Part shown: positions 19,708 to 31,739 of the stretch, piece after piece
Position numbering within the stretch: position 1 is the stretch's first letter
How the letters are laid out: the number at the start of each line of letters is the position of its first letter
NCBI RefSeq assembly: GCF_020740795.1
Contig: NC_067296.1
Span: forward strand, 5,433,001 to 5,497,000
DNA: 64,000 bases
From: Apus apus
Lineage: Eukaryota; Chordata; Aves; Apodiformes; Apodidae
Direction: 5' to 3'
Made by a program: the position numbers and the translations under genes
The notes under the pieces: generated by a model
The model's input: only the letters and a program-made list of their open reading frames with translations
Told to the model about the DNA's origin: nothing
Databases searched by the model: none

Positions 19708-22580
19708 CTGAGGATAAGGAGAGGGAGGAGGGGTTAGTCCCCTTGAAATCAAAGCACAACTGTCCTAGTACTTAGCTGTTCCACTCAATAAATAATTTGC
19801 AGCCTCTTTCACTGGAAAAATTAACTTGACCTTGGATTTACTGTATTTTCACACATGCAACCTGTGAATCACCTGTTTAAAGACAAACACAAACATACCT
19901 CTTTTACAGCCTGCATCAAATTCGCATTTGTGGAGGAAAACTGCCAAAATTTCCCCTCATCCAGCCCTGCCAAGACCCATCACGGTGTTTCGGAGGAGAG
20001 GGCAGTGCCTGGGCTCCCTGGGTGCCCAGGCTCCTGGCTCAGGTAGCACACAGGAGTGATATGAGGCAGAGATACCCTGGGAAACCTGCCTGCTTTCCAT
20101 CAGAAAAACCTGACCCAAAATCAACCTGTTCCCCACTGAACATTTCCATTTCTTCAAAGTCAGAATTTTCCAACCATCCTGTCAGGAAGTTTCTCACCAG
20201 TTCAACACACCGTGCCTGAAGTAAGAGCCTCTGCCTACAGAGACACCTGTTTTCTGCTGCTGCTGCTGCTGGGAGCAAGGATGCTGCAGCCAGGACCATG
20301 AATTTCAGACCTCCTCAACTCAGCAAGGCCACAAACCGTATGTGAGATGCTCTCCACACCCCATGCACATGTGACTGCTGTTTTAACAGCATCTGTTGAG
20401 TCTTCAGCTGGAGCTGCAAGAGAAGGTAAGGTCTCAAAACTCAAGGGCAGCATCACACACATGTTCCTGGCTCCCAGCCTTCCCCTCCCACCACCTTTGC
20501 AGCTTTTGGCATTCACCCAACTCAGTGCACTGGGGTTATTTCCTAAGAAAGTGGAATTTCCCTGCAACACAAGCCCATTTTTCTGGACTTGGGGTGACCA
20601 GAGCCCTGCCATGTAAAAAAAAAAAAAAAAAGAAAAAAAGGATATTTTTTTTTTCCTTTTGCTGAAGCTAAAGCAGTTCCTGGTCTCCTCCAGCCTGTGG
20701 AAGGCCAGGGCTGTCCAAGGCATTTGCCACAACTACATTCCTGGCCTGATGCAGCTTTGCCATTTGCATAGCAGATGCTCCGTGCCTCAGATCACGACCC
20801 GAGGTCAGTAAAGCTGTCTGCTGTAGCTGGCACCAGGAGCCACTTGCCTGGTGATGATCTGGATTCCTGGTGACAGTCCCAGTGACAGGGAAGGCAGCAT
20901 ATCTGAGGGAGCAACATCTCTGCCTTAACCCCTCCGTGAACCTTTGTTACAGAAACATGTTTGTTTTTTTCCTTTAGACTAGTTTTTTTTCCTTCTATCC
21001 GAAGGATGAAATGGTATTTTTCCAGACTGCAAGGTCACTTGGAATCATATGGATGCACTGATTCATGTAACACAGACCGTGCCAGATTTTCTTGGGATTT
21101 ACAGTAACAGAGAGGGAGCTTTAGAAAAACACTCATAAAAAGTTGAACTAAAGGAAAAAACCCACCAACAAACCAGCAACTTACCATCCTACCAGATGAC
21201 TCAGAGAGGTGCCTCCTATCAGTTACAGCAGTTGTGCACCAGTAGCTTTCTCCTACCAGATATTCTGAGCTGATCTCATGCACTGAGAAATGCAGATCAG
21301 GCAAATGACTTTGTGGTGCTTATGCAACACCTCCTCTGCTTATTTTTGTCAGTGGCTTTTAGAACAGAGGAATGATGCAAAAAAAAAAATTAAAAAAAAA
21401 AAAACAAACAAAATAATCAAAAGGAGGAAGTACAATTTGACCTCTCCAACTTCATTAGATGTTTTATTTTTATTTTCAAAAAGTGGTTCTGGAAAAAGTG
21501 ATGTCAGCTTTCCAACAGGAGAGCCTGGATGGCCAACCCTGGCCTCAGCAACTCTCAGGCACCATTTAAAAGAGTGATGGGAAAACGTAACTTCCCGTTC
21601 AATGTGGGCTGATCTGAGATTACAAAACAGTCCTGTAAATAGTGTTAGTCATCACTGGACTTGGCATCAGAAAAGACTGTTTGCTAGGCTAAAGCGTCAG
21701 GAAAAGCTAGAAATTGGAACTTAAAAAAAAAATAAATTCTAGAAATACAACAAGGTATTAAAGATGTGATCTGGATTTAGATGGTGTGAATTGCACCCTC
21801 TCAATACCTGCTTTATGCCACTCTCATCCCACCTTCTCGTGGTTAGTCTTTCCCTCTGCAGAGGGCCAGAAAGTTACTCATTAGCATTAGCAAGTCGAAT
21901 ACTTGGATGACTATGAATGGACTTTGCTATTCAGCAGGGAACAGCATCCATTTGACACCAATCCCAAGATCCTCATTTTTGATGCTAAGTTAAATATTAC
22001 ACAATCTACGATGACCTTTCCAAGTCGAGTCAATTAGGGAAAAAACCAGTAAGACCAGCCTGAAGGCTACAAAATACAGCTTTAAAGGCTGAAAGGGGTT
22101 TCATGTCAGAGAAGCAAAGGTAAAAGTGAATTCTTACTTAATTTTATTCTGCAGCTCTACCACAGGTCTGGCAGAAACCGCTGGGCTCTCTGTGAGTTTT
22201 TTCATTTCCAGCAAACTCCTGAGAGAAATCCAGTTCCAGAGACTCCATTACTGAAACAGCTCAAGTCCCAGAAGGATCTTACCTAGAGTTTATGGAGCTG
22301 TCAGACATCAGAAAGAGGATTTTTATCCATCAAGAGAGTAAACTCAATACAGAGCAACAGAGATACACAAAGACCCCCATTGTGCCACGTTAAGAGAGTG
22401 CCTCTCCTGAGCACACAGTCACTATTATTTTAGGTAAATGTGAACAGTTTCACCCACCTACAGAGAACCTAAAAGCTCTGCATGTCATTTACCAGAACAT
22501 TTGCATCAAGCTCCGTGCTCTCTCCAACAACTTTTGTTAAAAATGCAATCAAAGCAGCCCCAGCCACCACAGCTCTCCTG
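19708..22580 (-). other. ZHX3: ZHX3 5' intron, proximal part
   Basis: Intronic sequence upstream of the main exon. It includes a short CTG/GCT run (20256-20273), an A-rich tract (20617-20640) and another at 21378-21405. No gene, RNA gene or repeat family was recognised. Confidence 0.7.
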
Positions 22581-22584
22581 CTGG

Positions 22585-23120
22585 GGCTCCAATATTAATG
22601 CCATCCGAGAACACAGATTGCAAATTTAGCTGGAAGTGAATCACAGTGCTAATTTACTGGGGGGGGGGGAAATAATTAATCAAGTGTACTGTTTGTCCAT
22701 TTCATTTCCATGGAACAGTTGCATAACCACATGTTCAGAGCATGTTTTTTTCACTGCTCACCTTCTGGAATGCACTAATACTTTAATACACCATTAATAT
22801 ATAACAGAACGGATAATTCAGTGATTTCTCCATCATTAAAATAAGCGAGGCTGGTTTAATGGATAGGATAAATTAATAGCAGAAAAAATAATCAATTAAA
22901 AGCCAGGATTACAATGGAGCTCAGTGCAGCACCACTGCAAATGGCTCAGACCAGTTCGTCCAGCCGTGTGTGAAGAACTTGATTTCCTCTGTATTATTTT
23001 ATGATGAATTGGAGCAAAGAGACAGTAACTGAATGGAACAGCCTGACAGGCAGGAAGACAAAGTGATTGTACTTAAATTTATGGTTCCTATTTAATTTAT
23101 ACCTGCTAATTTAGTAGTGA
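22585..23120. promoter_or_regulatory. AT-rich block, candidate conserved regulatory element
   Basis: About 0.5 kb of low-complexity-free, AT-rich sequence with many homeodomain-type ATTA/TAAT cores (aataattaat, caccattaatat, aaattaatag, aatcaattaaaag) and no ORF or repeat similarity. The texture resembles conserved non-coding DNA. No alignment was made, so this is only a candidate. Confidence 0.25.
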
Positions 23121-23139
23121 GGGAGCAGAGTAAGCAGAG

Positions 23140-26100
23140 TCAAATGACCCGTTCACGTAAACATGCCACAGCTGTTGGAAATTTGAAGGAGAACTGACTT
23201 AAGAGTCAAATTGATTTGATCCCAGTGATGCTCCCAGAGAAACGAACACTGAAAGCATTTGGCCAGATGGGGTCCCAGCCCAGCACATGCCTGGGGGGAC
23301 ATCTCTCTCACTTCTAAAGTACCAGGAACTGACTCTAACCTCCCAATCCATGAAAACAACACAGCATTTCTGCTAGAGACAGCACCAAACCTACAACACT
23401 CCCACGAGCATTCTCCTTCCTGCAATGCTCCCCATCCCAACCCTCCTTCCTCGCCTGCACAGCAGCCTTCCCATCCCCATCAGCAGATCCAGGTACACAC
23501 CACCAACCCTCTGCAAAGCAGCTTTGCCTCCGCTGAGGAAAACAATGGCCGAGACCAGTCAAAGTGAGCTTAGCAATTTCAGAAAAATTACTTCTGCAGA
23601 GATTAACAAAGGGAGGTTTCGAAATCTGCACTGCTGAGTATGAACTTTCAGCTTTTTCCAGCTTGGCTGGATATAACTGGTTTGGTTTTAAATGTTTCAG
23701 TGAATTAACGAGTTAGGTTGTTAATGCAAAACATTCATTCCTCGCAGTGCCAAGGTCCCCAGTTAGAAGATTAATTTTTGTGACCTTTTGCAAACCTCGC
23801 CTAGAAACAACCACCAGAAAACCCACCAGGCAGCATCACCAGCCAGCCAGCACACAGCAGCTCCAGTCCCACCACCAGGGCATGGGTAAAATGGGACAAT
23901 CACCCTTCTCTGCCCCCAGCCCAGCCAACTCCTGGACTCCCAACACTTGTGCTGGGGACGAGGCTCCACGTGGACATGTAGGGTTAGCTACATACTCCAC
24001 TGTGGGCTCTGCTGTTGGACACAGCTCTGCTGAAGAGTGAACGCTCAGTTCAACAAAATAAAATAATTAAAAAAAAAAACCAACACCAAAATAGAAGTAA
24101 AATAACAGTTTTCTCAACACTTTTGGTGCCTGCTAGGCAGGCAGACACACTCCCCAGGTCAGAGACAAAGTTGATGTTTCTGTCTCGTATGAAGCCAAGC
24201 ACAATATTGGCACTTTAAATAATAGCAGTTTGTTTTTAAGTTGAAACTCCGCAGGCCCCAGTTGATAGCATAATATTGGGGGGGGGAGGAAAAAGAGAAG
24301 AAAAAAAAAATTTCAAAGAAGGAAAAATAAGTTGATGTTTGAGAGTTTTTGTCACTCCCCTTCAGGCTCTACTTCTGGCCAGGCCCAGGAGATGCACATC
24401 CGTCTTTGGGAAGACCACAGATGACTTCCCACCTCCCCAGTGGTAACAGCCAGTAAACAAGACATCCCTGTAGCCAGCCAACAAGTGGGTGCTCTCTGCA
24501 GAATCCAGATTCAAGAGCTGATCTGCATTCCTCTACCCACCACCAAGCATCCAAGAGGGAAATCTGCAGCTGGTCCCCTCCCAGCACAGCAGACCCCCAG
24601 TTTGCTCTGAGTAGCACTGGGTGCATTTACCTGGGTGCTGGGGAGGAAAAACAGGTCCACACAGCAGCTAGGGGAGGCATAGGTGGGGCACAGCCCCATG
24701 GCTGTCCCTGTTGCCAGCCATGGTAGCCCTGGATTTCATCACCACGAACTTGCAGTCCCAGGCACTGGTTGCAACAAAAGCTTAACAAAGCAAAAGGAGA
24801 GGGTGTGCAGCAGCATCACCAACAGGCTTGGAGGACACAGTCCCCTGCCAGGAAGAGGGCAGCTATTGCTAACCCACCCCAGGGACACACTATGTGGATG
24901 GATATGCTCTGGTAACTTGGCAAAGACCTCTCAGGCTACATCACTCTGATTCAATACAGAGAAGACACTGTTGGAGGGAACAGCCCACCTCTCCAAAGGA
25001 AATCCCAACTTCCCAGGTGCAACAGGACCTCTCTTTTAGCTGTGCCAGCAATAGCTCTGTAACAGAGAAGGCAAAATTTGGCAGGACTGAGCTCCTCTGT
25101 TCCTGGTCTGTGGCTGTGCAACCCAGCGAGCTGGGGTCCAACATCCTCCCTGAGTAACTTTGCAAAGCCTGCAGCTGGAAGGGAAGTCATGGGACCAACT
25201 CTGGCAGCCTAAAAATGCCAGCAGCAGCGCATCACCCCAGCTCCCAGCAAGCTGTGCACATCTCCACACCATGCCTAGGGTTGGCACCTGCCTGTAGCTA
25301 GCATCTGCCACCCAGAGCCCGGTCCATAACCCAGACCATGGTCATGACACACTTAATTCTTTTGGGGTTTAACCCCATATGGGACTGCAGGTTCTCATGA
25401 ACGAACAGATAATGAGATTTTCCTCTCCAGAGCGGATTGCCACGGCACTATCACTGCAGGCACTCCAAAGCCAGGTGCTCTCACCAAGAATAAAGAAAGG
25501 AACAGCAATAAAATAACCGCAACCTGAGAGAAGCCACGCGGGCAAGAAAAGCCTCCTCACAGCTTATTATTTTGCACTGCACAAACGTCCAAACACGCGC
25601 ACAAATTTCAGCAGTTTCGAGCTTCAAGCAGCATCACAGAGTCAACATTTGTACTAAGGAACAATTTCTCTTTATGTTGACTGGTCAGGGTGCTTTGGAG
25701 CTTAAGCCTGGCTTTGAAAACGCGTGTGCAGTCTGCAGGCAGTGGAAGCCGGTTGACCGAACAATCGTTTTCATTCTCCATTACTTGGCAGGCCTAGAGT
25801 AGAAAAGCATCTTTCCCATTTAGGCAAGTTAAACAGAGCTATTCATTAATTTTTTGCCCTTCTACAAACTGCTCTACTTCTCCATTTTAAATTTGCCTTT
25901 AAGAGAAGTCCTCTCTCCTCCGCCCCGCAGTGCTCCTCGTAGCCCTGTTTCAAGTTGTCTCCCCTGTCTGAGCTGTTTTTGGGTTGCTCTCATGCTTCCA
26001 GAACAGCAGCAACTTGCCTTTGTCACTGTCACCTGGACAGAGGCTGGCTTGCTGCTTTAGCACCCTGGGACTAACTGTAATTATCTCAGCTTTTTCTTCA

Positions 26101-29100
26101 GATGAGCACAAAACCAAGAGAGATGGAAAGCTAGAAAGGGGTGGCTGAACCAGAACGCGATTAGAGTATAAAAATAGGTCACTAGGATAATATAACCTTT
26201 AGACTATTGGCAATGTGCCCCCCTTAGAGACAAGCCTGCGTGCTATATTTCAGGAAAATGTCAGGAATAAAAAAAAAAACAACAAACACAAGAAACCCCA
26301 CCAAACAACAAACAGTGCACATCAAAACAAAACCACTGATCATCCCTCAGAGCTTTGCGTGCTTCTGTTTGAACATCACTAGCATTAATTCACTCACTCC
26401 TTTTCCTCTGCCCTCATCCATTTGATCAAGCACAAAATATGTATTATGCAATCACACCATTAACATCTTAAAAAAAATAATTAATAAATCAAATAAATCT
26501 CTTTTGGCATAGAGGTTTCATTACAGATTTGCTCTGAGTTACACCACCTTAGCAGGGTTCACAGCCCCAGCCTCCCAGGGACCCACCTCAATAGCTTCAA
26601 TCCTCAGATTTTGTCCATGTTGCAAAACATTCCTGGCTTTCCCCCAAAGGAAAAGGTCCAACAGACAGATAATCATCTCTTGACAGAGCCAGCTCCGAGG
26701 TTAACACTACCAGCAGAGGACACCAGATATCACTACTGGAGCTTCAAGCAGTCCCTCAGATCATTGGTATTTGGGTCTCCCACCTCACACTCAGCTGGTT
26801 GGGCTGTGCCTGAACAGGACAGTATGAGGACATCATTCATGTTTATAAATGCATGAGAGCTCCAATTTCAGCCCCTTGTGGGTCTTCGAGGAAGTTTTGC
26901 TTGCTTTATCAGAAAGATCTGTTCATGACTGCTGTTCAGTCACCAACACCTCAAATGACCACATACCAGTCAATAATAATTTGCCCCACCATGTTCAGAC
27001 TTGCAACACGCCACGTGATCCCACACTTAGAGCTTGGCCTGGAGCATCACCATTTAGGTATGGCAGGCCCAGCTCTGGCAGATGCAGCTCTTTGCAATGT
27101 GTTTAGCTGGAATCGCTGAACTGGCTCCAAACTGGCAAAAAAAACTATTGGGGAGCTTGGACTCCCAGTTCCCAAAGCAAAATGAGAACCAGAGGTATAT
27201 CTTGGTCCATGTTAGATTTCTGACAAGGGTACTTGAGCCTTTTAAATCAGCAGAAAATGCTCACCCAGGCTGGTGAGAAGCTCTCAGGTACGAGCACCTG
27301 ATGACAACTGAGTGGTGCTGCAGCCCATCCAGTCCCAAACAGTCAACACCAGGGGAAGCCCCTGACCTTGTGTTTTTGAAGCACTTCTGCTCTCATAACC
27401 CCACTTCCAGCCTTGCTCATCCACCTCTATATGGTGACCCTATGTGGGGGCAATCACCCCAAATTTGGGAACCATAGCTCTAGATGCTAGCACACTTCTT
27501 GTTAAAAGAAAACCAGAATGAGCTTTTTTACCAGCACTGAAACCATCCTGTTGCAGAATCACAAACACAGGAGCCTTCTGGAGAGATTTTCTCCCCAAGC
27601 ATCCAAGTCCCTCAAGCAGTGAAGAAACACTTGGTGAATACAGGATGATCACCAGTCACTGAGCAGCCACTTAAGGGACAAACTCGCAGCAATTCCAGGG
27701 AAATAAAGCGTCCACAGCTTTAGAACAAGAAGTGGGTGGGGAGGACTAAACTGAGCTACTAAACAGTACCAGGCAGCAAGCGCAGGGCAGTGGAGCCCAT
27801 CTGCAGCACAGACTGAAGACTACTAGAGTGCTGCAGCCCCTTCCCAGCTGAGCATTTTTGGATTACTTCATCCCCCGTGCCCTTTTGCAAGATGTTAGCT
27901 TCAAGAGCTGCGTTACGCTCTGGCTCAGCATCCGCTCCCATTCCCCCACTTACAGTTGCTATAACCAAAAAGACAACTGCAAAATACTTCGGCTGCAAAC
28001 CAGGGAACGGGGTTTGGCAGGTTGGGATGGTGGATTTATTTTTTTTTTTCTCCCCCATGGATCCTGCTTTAGAGTTATCCTTTCAGACCCCGAGCGCAGC
28101 CGATGGCTTTTGCAGCTTATTGAGTCTGCTGGTTTATGGCAATGTTTTTCTGCTCACTGAACTGGCTCATTCTTTTAGCAGAACAAACTGTTCCACGTTG
28201 AGGCAGGAGTTGGCTGTGTTTTAACAAAGGATTTTTCCCTTCTGACAGTGTTTTGCAAAAGACCCAAAAAAAGGAATTTGGAGCCAAGTTACAAAAGGTC
28301 AGGAGAGGCGAGTCAAGCACTGGGTGTAGTTCCTGTGTGTCACAGCCAGTCAAGGAAATGGGTGGGGAGAAGAGGAATGGCATTTCGAGCTGCAGTGATA
28401 CATATGAAGTGATATTAATGAGAAATGGGCTTTGAGTGGGGATGGCAAGCATGCAGGGAGTATAATTTTTTCTCTACAAGAGCAGGCTTGCTAGGTAGGC
28501 TGAGGTCTCTGCAATCACTTATCCATGTGAAGTACACATTGGAGAGAGTTCAAGTAGCACTAGCAGCAAGAAAAAGGCAGTCTTATTTGCTTCCCCTCCC
28601 CAAACTGATTTCAAGGAGCTACCCTACTCTCATCTCCCATCAGCCAAATGAATATTCAAAAGGCTTTTGCCAAGCCAACACCAGTTAATCACCAGCACAA
28701 TGCTGGGGGAAGGAAACACTGGGCTGAGACCTGCATGGGACCAGCACCTTGTTCCTCCTTGCTCTGCTCTATCATCCCAACCATTTTTAATGTGGGGCAA
28801 GGTATGTCTGCAGAGGTTTGCAGGGTGCCACAGCTGCTCTGCCTGCTCTCTTCCCTGCCAGGCAGCAGGACAACACCTCTGGAGAGGAGCTGCTGCATGG
28901 GGGACAAGCATCCACTAGCCAGGGGGCTATGGGTAGGATCCCAGCAATACAGCCCTTCCCTATGAAGCTGATGACAGATCTTCCCTCTCTTCTTCTAGAG
29001 CTGGTGTGGGATGGATAGGTGCCTGCTGAGGCCTCCTGTTCGGTACCAGCAGCTGGTAGGGTTATTCTGTGCTATGCCTGGTGCATGGACAAACCAAGAA

Positions 29101-30690
29101 GGCCAACTCTGGCCTTTCAGATGGTGGAAGGAAGGGAGTCAAATGGATCTGTCATGCCTAATACTCAAGCTTTTCCAGGCCTCAGAGGATCCCTGAATAG
29201 AAATCAACCACCCACCACTGGAGCACAGCCACTTTTGTGGCTGGAAGGGGCAGATGTTCAACCCTGTACAATGCAACACAACAGTTGAGACTGTAAAGTG
29301 AAGAATGCTGCATCCACTTAAAAATGAAGAGGGAAATTAGGGACACCATCTAATTCTAGAACTACCATTTGGTTCTGATGCTTACAGTTCACATACCTAC
29401 CCTGCAAGAGTGGCACAGGGCTTTCTTCCATTGCCTTAAATAGACAATACCCTGGCCTAAAGTGCTGAACCACAAGAACTTCAGAAGCATATGGTCAGAC
29501 TGGCAAGTTTCAGCTCCTTCAGCTGGAACACCATTTTCCAAAAAAGTCCAGCTCCTTTTTAGTACCTACGTAAGTGACAGACTTCCTGAGGTCCCCAATT
29601 CCCAAAGGTCCTGCTGGCATAGAGGAGGGCTGGTCGTTAAGAGAGCTCAGCATCCTAACAGCCAAACCCTTTGCTGAGATACCAAGCTTCAGAAGTCCTC
29701 CCCACAGCTAATGTTAGATGCTCCACCACTCAGTTGCCAAGAAAAGCAGGCATGGAGAACTACCACCAAACCCTCATCCACTGACCCCTGAGAGCTCACA
29801 GGGGACAACCTTCTCCCTCTCTCTGAAATACTCACCCTTTCTTTTGGGATTGAGAGTAGGAGTAAAATGGATTTGGGATTTCATTCGAGATCTCCACAGG
29901 CAAGATCCAGGTGTCCAAATTGTGCACCTGCCAGCCAAATGCAATCTTTGTCACCTGCTCTCTGGTTTGAAAACCGTATTTGTTCCCAATTTGTCAAGCC
30001 ACCCTGGACACTACAGAGATACAGAACAAAGTTCAAGGGTTCTTTGTGATATGAACCATGCTTGTCAGGACTCTTCTCCAGCTGTTTAGTGACATTTGCA
30101 ATGGATTGTCCTTACTGGAGAGTCAAGTATTTTTTTTAGTTGAAAACTCATCATCCTCCGTAGGTCAGCTGTGAGCTGAAAGCATCTCAGTTATTTATTG
30201 CTGGAAGCTAAAGGAATTTCCTTATTCTCAGAAGACAGACATTTATAATTAGTTTCAAGTTCAGTTGTGATAAACAAATCGTGTTCTCCTTTCCCTCTCC
30301 TGGTTTTGTTTGTTTTTTAAATCATGCCCGCTGGTCTGACCAGCCTTTTCCTTAGCTGTCCTCTGCAACTCCTCATTTAAAAATTCATTCACAAAGATGC
30401 AGGGGAACTACAGACACCTCCTGAGAAAAATCAGCAAAGCCAGCTTCCTGCTTGCAGAGCTCTCCCTTTGACACTCAATTGCCCAGAGACCTCATTTTTT
30501 TTAACATTATTTAAAAAACCCCAAACCACCAAGTACTTGGCTTTTTTTCCCCTTCCTGTGAAAAGCAGAAGGTTGGGAGCTGGGCTGTTACTTTCCAAGA
30601 GGGGACAGGGGTTCAGAAGATGAGCTCACCAGCCCACTCCACCTACCCTGGAGACAGCTTTCAGCACACTGCTGAGGAAGAGGTGTTTAT
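23140..30690 (-). other. ZHX3: ZHX3 5' intron, non-coding
   Basis: About 7.5 kb with only short, unconvincing reading frames. Simple A-rich tracts occur near 24068, 24300 and 26270, and a G run near 24280. I see no exon pair with convincing splice sites and no transposon copy. Confidence 0.65.
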
Positions 30691-30699
30691 AATGGCCTG

Positions 30700-31250
30700 A
30701 GTAAATGGTTTAGTGTTCTGGACTGAGATCTCCTGCAAGCCTTTATTAAAAATATTGATCATTAATTTGTGGATTGATATGAGGAGATTAATTTAAAAAA
30801 ATTCAGGCACTGTGGGAGAATTGCTTCCTTGCCATGTGCTAGTGAGTCTGCCCATGAACTGCCAGCAGTTATTAAGCCTCCACTCTGTATTCAAAGCTCT
30901 GTACAATGGAGTTTATTATTTTTAAGCCTTTCAAACATCAATGTAGCAAACTTATGAGAGCTATTTGGAAGATTAAGATATGAACACCACCATATTATTC
31001 AATTTAGCTCCAACACTGAGCACTTATTTCTGTAAAGAGAGTCACAGCTAATACTACATTGCCAGCTGCCAACAGAGACAAATACTTAGAGCTCTAAGTC
31101 ACATTGCAGCACGGTCTTGAAAACCAATTGTAGGAAATAAGAACAAGGCAATTACTATCATTATGCAAATACTGCCCAATTACTGCCAAGCCATACTGAA
31201 CCTATCTTCAGGTCTTGGCCATAGGCTTCAAAAACACCCCCACAGAAAAT
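30700..31250. promoter_or_regulatory. AT-rich block with octamer motif, candidate regulatory element
   Basis: About 0.55 kb containing the octamer ATGCAAAT (tatgcaaatac near 31164), several TAAT and TTATT cores and evenly mixed AT-rich sequence without simple repeats. It is proposed as possible conserved intronic enhancer DNA on texture alone. Confidence 0.22.
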
Positions 31251-31654
31251 AAAACTCAAAATAAATCCCCACTTTCTGTGCATGCAGCCAGGTATGAAGA
31301 TTAGTACATCTCCCACAGCTGTATTAGATGAGTTTTCTCAGTATTTTCTATGTTCACACAAGTGCAAGGAGGCTAGCTGCCCCCTCACCACCCCAGCTCT
31401 CTGCCTGGGGAGGACAGTGGCAGCTCTGGATTCTGACACCAACATGCCAACCCCAAGGGTTCCTGCCACACGTTTGGGTCTTGGGAGAAACCTCAGTCCC
31501 GTCCTCACAAGCAGGTGCTGGCTCATCTTGAAGGAACAACAACACTTGCACTTCCAAAGAGCTCTGCACAGGCCCCTTTGCAGAATTCAGGCCACTGCTG
31601 AGCTGTGTTGCTGGCTCAGTTCCCCCATGTCCTATTTTGGGGCCTTTGTGGGTG

Positions 31655-31735
31655 CCATAGAAACATACAACAACTCCAGCTGGGAGGGACTGCTGGAGGA
31701 CATCTGGGCCAACCCCACTCCCAGCAAAAAGCTTC
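31655..31735 (-). mobile_element. Degraded CR1-like 3' fragment
   Basis: The plus strand reads catagaaacata, then gggagggactgctggaggac, then catctgggccaacccca. This follows the CR1 3'-end order (CATAGAATCATAGAA, GGGACCTCTGGAG, CATCTAGTCCAACCCC) with many substitutions, suggesting an old copy. Confidence 0.6.
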
Positions 31736-31739
31736 CATC

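Noticed and set aside
30850-30930. Possible second MIR-like fragment (ttattaagcctccactctgt)
   Set aside because: Only a loose resemblance to the MIR 5' region and no long exact block, so chance is likely.
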